The notes: generated by a model from the letters alone, not told the origin. 26,147 nucleotides of DNA from an uncultured Collinsella sp. (GCA_900544725.1 UQWK01000028.1:1-26147), one strand, 5' to 3'. Shown: positions 1-7,622, counted from the first letter of the stretch. Translations and numbers: made by a program.

Positions 1-1
1 C

Positions 2-32
2 GTGCACTATCCGCTAAAAGCGGATAGTGCAC
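2..32 (-). terminator. Perfect 14-bp hairpin at the end of the Cys-rich peptide pair
   Basis: Positions 2-15 and 19-32 are exact reverse complements with a 3-nt loop. On the minus strand the right-hand arm (19-32) is the last coding part of the second small peptide and its TAG stop (14-16) lies at the loop. It would work as a terminator or 3'-protecting hairpin. The bases that would hold a U tract lie outside the window, so terminator function is inferred. Confidence 0.5.
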
Positions 33-133
33 TCCTGTGAAGAACACTTGGTGCTGCAGCTGCCGTGCGCGTAAAAGAAGCAATTGTTGCACATGGGCTC
101 AGCCCCGGCTGACGGCTCGGTAATCCATTCCAT
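14..133 (-). CDS. Cys-rich 39-aa small peptide, copy 2 (putative RiPP precursor or secreted peptide)
   Basis: This is a 39-residue ORF starting at ATG 133-131, with GGAGG eight bases upstream. A second ATG at 138 is out of frame and too close to the ribosome-binding site. The protein begins MEWITEP and contains NCFFYAHG; cysteines are at 15, 18, 26, 30 and 35 and it ends TIRF. It is clearly a paralogue of the ORF at 180-299: same length, same five cysteine positions, shared W3-I4, E6-P7, NCFFYAHG and a C-terminal R-F. The conserved core plus a variable stretch (8-14) suggests a modified or metal-binding peptide. No signal peptide or membrane segment is visible. I cannot assign a named family; Cys-rich RiPP precursors matured by radical SAM enzymes are one possibility, and a remnant of such an enzyme lies at 3602-4443. 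Confidence 0.72.
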   Translation of the reverse strand: MEWITEPSAGAEPMCNNCFFYAHGSCSTKCSSQECTIRF

Positions 134-179
134 TTCATTCCCCTCCTTTCGCGGTAGAAAGCCAGTTCATCTCTGCCCC

Positions 180-299
180 CTAGAAACGGAACGTGCAGGA
201 CTGATTGGGGCACCTCTTCGTGCATCCCCCGTGCGCGTAGAAGAAGCAGTTGCCGCACGCGGGTGCAACGCCTTCCTCCGGCTCGTTAATCCAATCCAT
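180..299 (-). CDS. Cys-rich 39-aa small peptide, copy 1 (putative RiPP precursor or secreted peptide)
   Basis: This is a 39-residue ORF starting at ATG 299-297, with an excellent AAAGGAGGG ribosome-binding site just upstream. The protein begins MDWINEPEEG, has the NCFFYAHGGC core and ends CTFRF; cysteines are at 15, 18, 26, 30 and 35, exactly as in the copy at 14-133. The two copies are tandem on the minus strand, 46 bp apart, each with its own strong ribosome-binding site, and probably share the promoter at 338-366. Retention of every cysteine and of the FFYAHG block while other residues drift argues that both are real, selected genes. The family is not recognised; function as a RiPP precursor, bacteriocin-like peptide or small metal-binding protein is inference only. 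Confidence 0.75.
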   Translation of the reverse strand: MDWINEPEEGVAPACGNCFFYAHGGCTKRCPNQSCTFRF

Positions 300-337
300 C
301 TCTCCCTCCTTTCCTTGCATACCGAATTGATAATGTT

Positions 338-366
338 ATTCTAATTCGATATGTATCATATTTCAA
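338..366 (-). promoter_or_regulatory. Predicted sigma-70-type promoter for the Cys-rich peptide pair
   Basis: On the minus strand, TTGAAA (366-361) and TAGAAT (343-338) are separated by exactly 17 bases, each one mismatch from consensus. The surrounding 320-390 is very AT-rich. The start site would fall about 30 nt upstream of the first peptide's start codon. Positions 300-548 contain no gene I can support. Confidence 0.65.
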
Positions 367-488
367 TATAAGCTTATTTATATATTACACAAGGTAAGCA
401 CCCCCCTGCATCCAGCACAGGAAATGACTCTCTCGTTCCCCAGTGACGCGGCGAGAAATACAGGCCACTGCAGGACGTTGAATGAACA

Positions 489-516
489 GCCCGTGAAAAC
501 CGTTGTTTTCACGGGC
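489..516. terminator. 12-bp perfect hairpin downstream of the XRE regulator
   Basis: Arms 489-500 and 505-516 are perfect reverse complements with a CGTT loop. It lies about 35 bp past the stop of the regulator gene, as expected for a 3' end. No adjacent U run exists on the minus strand; on the plus strand a T6 run lies 16 bp further on. Terminator function is therefore only moderately supported. Confidence 0.4.
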
Positions 517-549
517 TGCACCTGCTCAATACTTTTTTATTCTCCAGCC

Positions 550-879
550 TCAGTCGTCTCTAAGATCGACCACGTAAACATGATCTGACTCCAGGACCGG
601 GTCATCACCCGTCGCGGTCGCCCTGCTCAGCGCGTTGCGGGCGCGCCGCGTCGCCAGTTCCTCAAGTTCTCTTTCGTTGACGCGCTTAATAAGATCGCCA
701 GGCTGGCAATCAAGCTCTACGCAAATATCCAGCAATGTCTTTAACCTAATTGCCTTCACCTTGCCATTTCGTATTTTTGAGATACTTGCCGGTGTGTGCC
801 CGGTCGCCCGAATGATATCCGTACTCGTCTTTCCGCGTCGAAGCAATAAGCTTTCAAGCTCAATAATCAGATAGTCCAT
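550..879 (-). CDS. Cro/C1-type (XRE) helix-turn-helix regulator
   Basis: This is a 109-residue DNA-binding protein. It begins MDYLIIELESLLLRRGKT and carries a compact Cro/C1 HTH at roughly residues 1-62 (TSTDIIRATGHTPASISKIR, then LKTLLDICVELDCQPGDLI), the pattern of the HTH_26-like family. A charged tail of about 45 residues follows. The start chosen is ATG 879-877, eight bases after the stop of the DUF2975-like gene, with a GGGGCGG ribosome-binding site; a longer reading would run back into that gene. The pair of DUF2975 membrane protein plus small XRE regulator is a common two-gene unit in Gram-positive bacteria, and the regulator probably controls the pair or its neighbours. Its target is not visible here. 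Confidence 0.88.
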   Translation of the reverse strand: MDYLIIELESLLLRRGKTSTDIIRATGHTPASISKIRNGKVKAIRLKTLLDICVELDCQPGDLIKRVNERELEELATRRARNALSRATATGDDPVLESDHVYVVDLRDD

Positions 880-887
880 GCCGCCCC

Positions 888-1427
888 TCACACCAAATCC
901 TCGGTCTGGTCTTGAAGCAGAGCTCCGTAGCGCCATATCGCAGAAATCGAGAAGCAGCAAACGGCCCCCAGCACAGCACCAATATCTATGGGCAGGGCCA
1001 GGTTTTCAAACATCGAATAGGCGTTCCCCAGCAAGTCGAAGGGGCCAATCACTATCGAAAGAAACCCCGGAGAAAACAAGAGGTCACCTATTGCTGCTGC
1101 AACAAACAGCCACCCGATAATCGAGATTCTTCGAGCATGCGAAAGGGTAAAGGGCGATTCGCCATGAGCCATGTCCATGCTGATTCCCCGCAGGGTCCAT
1201 GTGGCCCCTCCGGAAATCAGAAGATACATCAAAGGAACCACTACGGAAACCGTCTTTGATGGATCATATAGGTTTCCTTGAGCAGCCATAAGCCCAATGG
1301 AAATAACCACCACCACCGAACAGCAACACACCGCTATAAACAGCGCCGTAAACAGAATCCCAAGCCTTCTTCCGAGAGTCAACATCTTCTGGATGGACTT
1401 ATCGATCTTCTGGGCGCTATTCACCAC
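888..1427 (-). CDS. DUF2975-like membrane protein
   Basis: This is a 179-residue protein with four hydrophobic segments (approx. 20-48, 62-80, 103-120, 148-170). The family-typical stretch of a short loop followed by GISMDMAHGESPFTL and an ISIIGWLF helix fits the DUF2975 family. Function is unknown; members usually sit directly upstream of a Cro/C1-type regulator, as here (8-bp gap). Two GTG codons (1427 and 1424) follow an AGGAGG ribosome-binding site. The second has the better 7-base spacing, so the true start may be one codon later. The protein is complete and undamaged, unlike the next gene upstream. Confidence 0.82.
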   Translation of the reverse strand: MVNSAQKIDKSIQKMLTLGRRLGILFTALFIAVCCCSVVVVISIGLMAAQGNLYDPSKTVSVVVPLMYLLISGGATWTLRGISMDMAHGESPFTLSHARRISIIGWLFVAAAIGDLLFSPGFLSIVIGPFDLLGNAYSMFENLALPIDIGAVLGAVCCFSISAIWRYGALLQDQTEDLV

Positions 1428-1544
1428 AGCTCCTCCTAAAGCAATCAGAGGTCTTCTTACTTACTGTTTTTCCTACATTGTAACGAACTCGATAAGAAGA
1501 GGGTCGCTTCACGCCGCGCAATCCCGAACTCCAAGCGTTTCTCA

Positions 1545-3148
1545 TCAGCATTGCCCATCTTTCGAGTCGAAATTCAAATCCAGTTTCTTATCGCATGCCA
1601 AAATCAAATCCTGATCGTGGCTTACAACAAGAATTAGCTGATTAAAGGGGTTTCGAGAGACATACTCCGTGAACTCCCGACGGCTTTCTTCGTCTAAATC
1701 ATTCGTCGGCTCGTCAAACACAAGCACTTCCGGTTGCCTGCAAAGTGCTGAGATTATCCTTAGCTTCCGATACTCTCCACCAGAAAGGTCCCTACAATTC
1801 TTACCTTTTAACGATTCGACGGTTCGGCAGAAACTCGGCACAAGCTCGCAGAGATGCTCGCCCGTTCCCCGAATCGATGCCCTCTCAAGATAGTGTTCCA
1901 CCGTTTCATTCGGAATAAAGAGCTTTTGCGGGCACACCGCAAACAGGTCATGTCGGATCGTCTCCATATCGAGCTCTTCATATGGCACCGACCCCAAAGC
2001 CCGATGTCCCCCAGCAGAATATAGTCCAAGAAGCACCTTCAGAAACGTGCTTTTGCCGCATCCGTTCGGCCCGGTAATGGCATAGGTTTCCCCCTCTCGA
2101 CGTCCACGGAGAGATCGCGGTACAAGTAGGGCTTTCCCGCGTATCGGTACGCGATGTTGGACAACGATATGCTCTCCACGTGCCCAACCGTGAGGGTGCC
2201 GCGGTCCTCGGCGTCCTCCGTCAGAGCCCCCAATCGGTCGAACGAGGCCCTTGCGTCCTGATACGATTTGAAATAATTCAAATAATATTTGAAGCATCCG
2301 AACGCCATCGAGTAATACGAGTTCACCATTGTGAACTCGCCAATGCTCATTCTTCCGCTTAATATTTCCATTCCGGAGATCACAAGCAACGCTCCCCGGA
2401 ACACAGATGAGATCAGGCCGTCGCTCGAGGTGGCCAGATTCGAGACCCTACTTGCTTTCATGTAAATCGGGTAGTACCCCTCGAATACCCCTTTGAGCGT
2501 CCGAGCGCTCTGGTCATATGCGCCATCGCACTTAATGTCAAACAACTGCGACAGCTCGCCGCTCACGGACGCGAAAAGCTTGCTCAACCCCTCCTTGTTC
2601 GCAAGCGAGCTGTTGTACAGCGGCTTTTTCAACGCCCTGAATAAAATGAAGTACGCAACAAGCGAACATGCACTTAACACCAGGAACACCGGATTGATCG
2701 AAAACAGGATGATGCATATCAACACAACCAGAACGACGTTAAGCCCGATCGTCAGGAAGTTGTTCACGACAAACGATGACACCGCATTCGAATCCGCATA
2801 CACCCTCTGCGTTGTATAGGATGGATCCGCCTGCTCCCCCTTTTCCAGGGGCCCCCGTTCAAACGACTCACACGTGGTCCCCATCAGTCTCGTCGTCATC
2901 TCCAAGATGACGCGCGATACGTTCACGCCCATCGCATGCGACATGAAGGAGGCCGATATCCCTATGCCCGCAACAAAGGCCGCAAACCATACGACGCGAG
3001 ATGGGTCCCTATTCGTCACGAGAAAGTCTACAAACCCACCGTTTAAGGCGGGCATGATGCACGAGAGAGCGAAATTAACCAGCATGAGAATCACGAAAAG
3101 CCGTGGCCCTTTACACCGAAACAACTCGTGAACCGTCTTCTTAAACAT
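1545..3148 (-). pseudogene. Exporter-type ABC transporter (membrane domain + ATPase), frameshifted
   Basis: Two reading frames together make one half-transporter of about 534 residues. The first, from ATG 3148 (GGGAG ribosome-binding site), gives five to six membrane helices of an ABC exporter core and runs into the ATPase as far as VDVERG. It then goes out of frame and stops at 2039. The neighbouring frame continues with GETYAITGPNGCGKSTFL (Walker A), a Q-loop (VCPQKLF), LSGGEYRKL signature, VLVFDEPTNDLD Walker B and VVSHD switch histidine, ending at 1545. The break is at a G5 run (2090-2094 on the plus strand); one extra G restores the frame. It could be a true pseudogene, a phase-variable tract or a base-call error. 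Peptide export is a plausible role given the small peptides nearby. Confidence 0.8.
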
Positions 3149-3244
3149 GCCAGCTCCCATCAAGCGGCCTTTTATCCAAAACTGAATATGTTCGCCGCTT
3201 AATCGCTCCCATATATCCCTTGTTGTTAATCCTTGCTCAAGACA

Positions 3245-3598
3245 CTATCTCGGGCTGCGGTGCCCAGGATTCCATTTCACCTTTATATACATACGAATAG
3301 GCCCCCTATTTGCATAGGCAAGCGCGGCGATTATAACGGCAGCCACCATCAGGCCGAGAATAGCCCTTTTGTCCGGAAAAAGGGACGAGAGAAAAAGGCA
3401 TATTGCGGAGAAAACTACAGACGCCCCCACCACTCGGTTTGCGCCTAGAGACTCGGCCGTCCGCTTTGCCTCCTCTAAACGCTCTCCCGATAGCAATGAC
3501 ATTCCGGCAAGCAATCCCGTGAGCTTGCCTCGATATATCATTATTCCGAACACCAGCAGCAGGCATGACCCCACCATTGGAACCACAACGTCCGACAT
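3245..3598 (-). CDS. Small membrane protein, DUF3784-like
   Basis: This is a 117-residue protein with a hydrophobic N-terminal segment (VVVPMVGSCLLLVFGIMIY), a polar loop (LTGLLAGMSLLSGERLEEAKRT) and two further hydrophobic segments (VVGASVVFSAICLFLSSLF and ILGLMVAAVIIAALAYA), then a basic tail. This layout, with a 'LLAG...LSGE' motif after helix 1, resembles DUF3784 proteins. The start chosen is ATG 3598 because GGAG lies eight bases upstream; earlier GTG/ATG codons at 3607/3604 overlap or crowd that site. It precedes the ABC transporter on the same strand by about 100 bp. Such proteins often accompany peptide or immunity transporters, but the function is unknown. Confidence 0.68.
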   Translation of the reverse strand: MSDVVVPMVGSCLLLVFGIMIYRGKLTGLLAGMSLLSGERLEEAKRTAESLGANRVVGASVVFSAICLFLSSLFPDKRAILGLMVAAVIIAALAYANRGPIRMYIKVKWNPGHRSPR

Positions 3599-3601
3599 CG
3601 C

Positions 3602-4443
3602 CATCACTCCAGTCCATTCCTTGTCATCGAATCCTTGCGGCGGCTCAGCGCATCTGGCGTCAAATGCAACCTCGTGTCAAACGGACTGCTCGCAAGCTCA
3701 ATTACTTTGCATGAGCTCGAACATACCGGTTTAAACGGCATACAGTTTAGCCTCGATGGCCTACGTGATTCTCATGAACATATGCGGGGGTTCCCGGGGC
3801 TATACGACCGGGTACTAGACGCCATCGATATCACGCTGAACGAAACTTCGCTGCACCTTTCGATTGCCTTTTGTCCAACATCATTTAATGTCGACGATTT
3901 CAAACCAGTTTGCACGATGCTCCGGGACAAGCTGAAATCGTCGAGCAGGACCGACCGAATTGACCTTCGAGTCAGCCACTTATGCTCCTCGGCAGAGCCC
4001 GAAAAAACCGCACAATTCGCCCTTCAAATAATCAATACCGTCGGTTGGTCAACACGATCAACGACCTTCGATACGATCCAGGCTATCGAGGCTACTTCAT
4101 GTTTGAGTGGGGCGACCCCATCGACCACTTGGTCAGATTCCCCCAGCTGCAGATGCAATTTGACCAAGTGGCCATCCACGCCAATGGCGATATCGTCGTA
4201 TCCCCCTATATACCTCTCATCATTGGAAACGTTCGCAAACACAGTCTTCAGGAATACTACGATGCCGGAATGGCAACCGTTTGGGATAAACCCGTTATTA
4301 CCGCGTTGGCCAATCGCATGCACTCGATTGACGAGATGGAAGAGATCTCATCGTTGATTGCAGACATCAATATGGACGGCGACCTCTATATCGACCTAAT
4401 CGATGACGATCTAGGCGACCTGAGCGTCCTGTCCCAACTCTAA
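3602..4443 (+). pseudogene. Radical SAM peptide-modifying enzyme, 5'-truncated and frameshifted
   Basis: The reading frame opens into recognisable radical SAM sequence only from about 3635: SASGVKCNLVSNGLL, then IQFSLDGLRDSHEHMRG and FCPTSFNVDDF, the middle strands of the barrel. The CxxxCxxC cluster motif, normally 60-90 residues earlier, is absent; those positions are occupied by the divergent DUF3784-like gene. Near 3975-3985 the frame shifts: LRVSH in one frame continues as LMLLGRARKNRTIRPSN in the next, and one base added restores it. The C-terminal part (HANGDIVVSPYIPLIIGNV) looks like a SPASM-region fold whose usual cysteine position is tyrosine. Without the cluster motif it cannot be an active radical SAM enzyme as it stands. 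It ends 12 bp before a putative precursor peptide gene. Confidence 0.78.
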
Positions 4444-4455
4444 GGAGATGTTCCC

Positions 4456-4638
4456 ATGTACGAGACCCCAGAAGTAGAGAAGATGGATTCCAAAACCGGC
4501 CCCATTCCCGTTGTAGTCAACTTCGCAGCCGTCGTGGATAACGTAGTTGCAGCCGTCTACGATGCCGTCGTTGCGGCCTACGCATTCTGGTACTCGGCAG
4601 ATAACGACGGCACCGAGGCAAGTACGGCACAAAACTAG
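4456..4638 (+). CDS. Putative RiPP precursor peptide, Val/Ala/Tyr-rich, 60 aa
   Basis: This is a 60-residue ORF starting at ATG 4456 with a strong AAGGAG ribosome-binding site, 12 bp after the radical SAM remnant's stop. The N-terminus MYETPEVEKMDSKTG resembles the charged leaders of many radical SAM-modified peptides (M-Y-E-x-P-E-V-E). The core is an unusual Val/Ala/Asn/Asp/Tyr repeat-like stretch (PVVVNFAAVVDNVV, then AAVYDAVVAAYAFWY) followed by a polar tail. There are no cysteines. Position and composition suggest it is or was the substrate of the adjacent enzyme; such Val/Ala/Asn-rich cores suit backbone or side-chain modification, including epimerisation. The modification type is not deducible here. 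With its maturase broken it may be an orphan. Confidence 0.66.
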   Translation: MYETPEVEKMDSKTGPIPVVVNFAAVVDNVVAAVYDAVVAAYAFWYSADNDGTEASTAQN

Positions 4639-5009
4639 TCGCCAACCCATCGAGCAATCACCTCGCCTATCGCTGCATGCGATTGACTGCGCAGCCCTAG
4701 CCAACGCCCAGAGCGCCTTGAAGAGCTGCTTGTAAAATTCGCTCATTCAACAACGCGATCTCTTCACCAATCTCGGCCGGCCCGACAGAACTGCACACCA
4801 GTCGGACCGGCCAGACCCATAAAACGCTGCGTCCCGTCCACACCACACCTCACGAAACTCGCACTGCCACCACATGGGCGATTCGCGCCTCGATGTTGCG
4901 GCGCGATACTATCACGAATAGTCCCCGTCCAACAAGGCTATCCCTTCCACAGGCGTTTCAACTGTCAGTGGTAGCATTAAACTGAACGGTGAAAAATACA
5001 CTAACACTA
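4639..5009. other. No gene seen; one long hairpin
   Basis: No convincing coding region is present. The only clear structure is an imperfect inverted repeat: arms about 4774-4786 and 4801-4812, 14-base loop, one mismatch or wobble. It has no U tract on either side, so it is not a convincing terminator. The sequence ends where recognisable IS110-type transposase homology begins. Confidence 0.45.
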
Positions 5010-5733
5010 ACAGCGGAGATGACGACGTCGATGCCCTTCATGCAGCTGAGCACGTCCATCGTCGGCTTCCATCGGGGCTGTTCCGACTGGGACTCCACCT
5101 TGGATTCCAGGTCCTTCTTCTCGTCTACCGCCCGCTTGACGCGCTCCTTATAGCAGTCGAGGGTCTGCTGGGCCGTGGGGTCGGCCATCTCCGCGGCTTC
5201 GATCCAGGCCCAGTGCGCCCTGGTCCACGTCCCGAGCCTCCTTCTCTGGTCGTCTCCGCCGGGGTGGCACTGCCCATTCCTGGGCAGGTACTTGGAGAGG
5301 CGCTGCTTGACGGTAACACGGTAACCTCTCCCGGGCATCGGCGGGGGCCTGGGAGAGGTCCCTGGCGCCCTCGCACTCGCAGTCGGGGACGTGGACCTCG
5401 ACGATTTCGTGCAGTGCGAGCTGCTTGGCCGAAAACTCGGCGTCGCGCTTGTCGGTCTTGCGTCGCTTGTCGGCCGCGGGCCTCTGCATCTTGGAGACCG
5501 CGCCGATGACGCAGTCCACGCCGAGGCAGCGCGGCTCCCTGCAGAAGGGAAAGCCGGTGACGCCGGACTCGTAGACTGCCCCGGGCGACTCGATAGAAAG
5601 GATCGAGTCGGCGACGGAGGCGGGGTCGTAGGAGAAGGGGCTTCCCGCCGATCTCGCCCGTGAACGGATTGAAGGCGCATCCTTTGATGCTGCGGGCGTG
5701 CACCTCAAGGCCAATAGAGGCAACATGTGGCAT
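5010..5733 (-). pseudogene. IS110-type transposase remnant, multiply frameshifted and 3'-truncated
   Basis: Three minus-strand frames in succession give pieces of one IS110-family DEDD transposase. The N-terminus (from ATG 5733) is MPHVASIGLEVHARSIKGCA. The next frame carries YDPASVADSILSIES, VYESGVTGFPFC, then GAVSKMQRPAADKRRKTDKR and DAEFSAKQLALHEIVEVHVP. The last carries VKQRLSKYLPRNG and TWTRAHWAWIEAAE, with homology fading near MDVLSCMKGIDVVISA. Frame changes fall near 5640 and 5320; the second coincides with a tandem 8-bp duplication. Only the N-terminal catalytic half (about 240 of about 400 residues) remains, without the C-terminal transposase_20 domain. The element is dead and marks the edge of the accessory block next to malQ. 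Confidence 0.85.
5310..5325. repeat. 8-bp tandem duplication inside the IS remnant
   Basis: ACGGTAAC occurs twice without a gap (5310-5317 and 5318-5325), precisely where the transposase reading frame is lost. It looks like a small duplication that contributed to the frameshift. Confidence 0.6.
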
Positions 5734-5818
5734 TGTGAGCCAGTCTCGCATTGTGGCAACCTGGCTGGCTGCCGGATTTTAATGACGACGACCATTGTCA
5801 GCCTTGGCCCACGAATCA

Positions 5819-5867
5819 AAAGACGATACGAAGCAGGGGCTCACATTGTTCTGCTCATATCGTCTTT
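5819..5867. other. Long hairpin upstream of malQ
   Basis: A 10-bp perfect stem (5819-5828 with 5858-5867) encloses a second short stem (5833-5836 with 5851-5854). On the plus strand the right arm ends CGTCTTT, a weak U tract. It could terminate transcription entering from the left before the malQ promoter. Confidence 0.45.
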
Positions 5868-5914
5868 ATGGCGCACTACCATTCACCGAAATTCGGCAAC
5901 TTTTTCATTCTCTA

Positions 5915-5944
5915 TATACATGTTTAAACAACATGTTCTACAAT
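5915..5944 (+). promoter_or_regulatory. Predicted malQ promoter
   Basis: TATACA (5915-5920) and TACAAT (5939-5944) lie 18 bases apart. The start site would be near 5951, leaving an mRNA leader of about 80 nt if translation begins at 6030 but only about 7 nt if it begins at the upstream ATG 5958. The spacer contains the palindromic operator listed separately. Confidence 0.5.
5920..5931. promoter_or_regulatory. Predicted TreR-like GntR operator at malQ
   Basis: ATGTTTAAACAA matches the palindrome TTGTTTAAACAA at 11 of 12 positions. It is embedded in a wider inverted repeat, ACATGTT (5918-5924) and AACATGT (5930-5936). It lies between the -35 and -10 of the malQ promoter, where bound repressor would block polymerase. 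Four similar sites lie in the ABC-operon, gntR and PTS promoter regions. Confidence 0.6.
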
Positions 5945-6029
5945 AGGGACAATAGAAATGGAAACTCGGGACGAGCCGTCTATCCATCTACGGCGCAGCC
6001 CCTTATTCAAAAGGACGGTGAGTGCATCC

Positions 6030-7535
6030 ATGGAGCGTGCAAGCGGTGTTCTGATGCCCGTTTCGTCATTGCCCGGGCCTTACGGCATCGGCGGCTTTGG
6101 CCGGAACGCCTACGACTTCGTCGATTTTCTCGCCTCGTGCAAACAACATTACTGGCAGATTCTGCCCCTTACGACGACGAGCTATGGCGATTCGCCCTAT
6201 CAGTCGTTCTCGGCCCGCGCAGGCAACCCCAACTTTATCGACTTTGCCGAGCTTATCGAAGCTGGCTATCTAGAGCAGCGCGATATCGACGGCGTGTATC
6301 TGGGGTCTGACCCCACCAACGTCGACTACGGCGCTATCTTTGGCGGTCGCCGTCAGATTCTCGACCGTGCCGCCCAGCGCTTTGCGACTAACAAGCCTGC
6401 AGACTTTGATGACTTTATCCAGGCCAACGAGGACTGGCTCATCCCCTACTGCGAGTTTATGACCGTTAAGGAGGAGTGCGGCCTTAGGGCGTTTTGGGAG
6501 TGGCACGAGGAGCTTCGCTGCCGCGGCGGCGCCAGCAGCAAGGTTTGCGCCGACCATCCCGAGCGCATGCTGTATCACCAGATGACGCAGTACTTCTTCG
6601 ATCGCCAGTGGAGCCGCCTCAAGGCCTATGCCAACGAGCGCGACATCCTTATCATCGGCGACCTGCCCATCTATGTCTCGCGCGACTCCGTCGAGATGTG
6701 GGCTACGCCCGAGCTCTTTAAGATCGACGCCGCCGGTAATCCTGTGAGTGTCGCTGGCACGCCGCCCGATCAGTTCTCTGCCACCGGCCAGTACTGGGGC
6801 AATCCCATCTATGACTGGGACGCCATGGAGGCCGACGGTTTCTCCTGGTGGGAGGGCCGCATCCGCGCCGCCCTCGACATGTACGATGTCATCCGCCTGG
6901 ATCACTTCCGCGGCTTCGAGGCCTATTGGGAAGTGCCGTTCTCCTCACCCGATTCGTCCTACGGTTCGTGGACGCAGGGCCCCGGCCTCAAGTTCTTCAA
7001 GACGCTCGAGGAAAAGCTCGGCACGCTGCCCATCATCGCCGAAGACCTGGGCTTCCTAACCCCCGGCGTCATCGACATGCGCGACAACTCGGGCTTCCCC
7101 GGCATGAAGATCTTGCAGTTCGCCTTTGAGGGCACCAACTCGTACTACCTGCCGCATAATTACATCGCCAACACCGTCGCCTATGTGGGCACCCACGACA
7201 ACGAGACGGCGCGCGGTTGGTTTGAGGGAACGGCCACCCCGCGTCAGCGCGAGCAGGCGGCCCTGTACACCCACCAGCAGGCCGGCGAACCCATGGCCGA
7301 TGCACTCAACCGCACCATCGCCGCCAGCGTGAGCGATACCTGCATCTACACCATGCAAGACCTGCTCAATCTGGGCAACGAGGCACGCATCAACACCCCC
7401 GCCACCCTGGGCGGCAACTGGACTTGGCGCATGCTCGATGGCGCCATCACCCGCGAGCTCGAGCACAAGCTCACCGGCTGGACCGAAACCTACTTCCGCA
7501 TCCCGTCGGAAGCCGAAATTGAGCTTCCCCAATAG
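6030..7535 (+). CDS. malQ: 4-alpha-glucanotransferase (amylomaltase, GH77)
   Basis: This cytoplasmic enzyme transfers alpha-1,4-glucan segments between maltodextrins and releases glucose, turning maltose and short maltodextrins into longer chains for phosphorylase. All GH77 hallmarks are present: N-terminal GVLMPVSSLPGPYGIGGFG, nucleophile Asp291 in VIRLDHFRGFEAYWEVP, acid/base Glu338 in IIAEDLGFLTPGV, and Asp390 in VGTHDNETARGW. With ATG 6030 as start (501 aa), catalytic numbering closely matches the Thermus enzyme (D293/E340/D395). An in-frame ATG at 5958 would add 24 unrelated residues and give an almost leaderless message, so 6030 is preferred. It is followed by a terminator and glgP, which consumes its products. 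A palindromic operator in its promoter links it to the GntR regulator at 15059. Confidence 0.95.
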   Translation: MERASGVLMPVSSLPGPYGIGGFGRNAYDFVDFLASCKQHYWQILPLTTTSYGDSPYQSFSARAGNPNFIDFAELIEAGYLEQRDIDGVYLGSDPTNVDYGAIFGGRRQILDRAAQRFATNKPADFDDFIQANEDWLIPYCEFMTVKEECGLRAFWEWHEELRCRGGASSKVCADHPERMLYHQMTQYFFDRQWSRLKAYANERDILIIGDLPIYVSRDSVEMWATPELFKIDAAGNPVSVAGTPPDQFSATGQYWGNPIYDWDAMEADGFSWWEGRIRAALDMYDVIRLDHFRGFEAYWEVPFSSPDSSYGSWTQGPGLKFFKTLEEKLGTLPIIAEDLGFLTPGVIDMRDNSGFPGMKILQFAFEGTNSYYLPHNYIANTVAYVGTHDNETARGWFEGTATPRQREQAALYTHQQAGEPMADALNRTIAASVSDTCIYTMQDLLNLGNEARINTPATLGGNWTWRMLDGAITRELEHKLTGWTETYFRIPSEAEIELPQ

Positions 7536-7583
7536 GAGCCACCGCGCCCGACTCTACCCCACCGTGCGGACGCGTCCGTTTTC

Positions 7584-7622
7584 CCCGCGCGAGGCCACTT
7601 CCAATCCCTCGCGCGGGCTTCT
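7584..7622 (+). terminator. Intrinsic terminator after malQ
   Basis: An 11-bp GC-rich perfect stem (7584-7594 with 7607-7617) with a 12-base loop is followed by CTTCTT. It lies about 50 bp past the malQ stop and just before glgP, so glgP may need its own promoter or readthrough. Confidence 0.65.

Noticed and set aside
5958..6029. Upstream ATG start for malQ adding 24 residues
   Set aside because: No ribosome-binding site, almost no leader from the predicted promoter, and catalytic residue numbering fits known amylomaltases from 6030.
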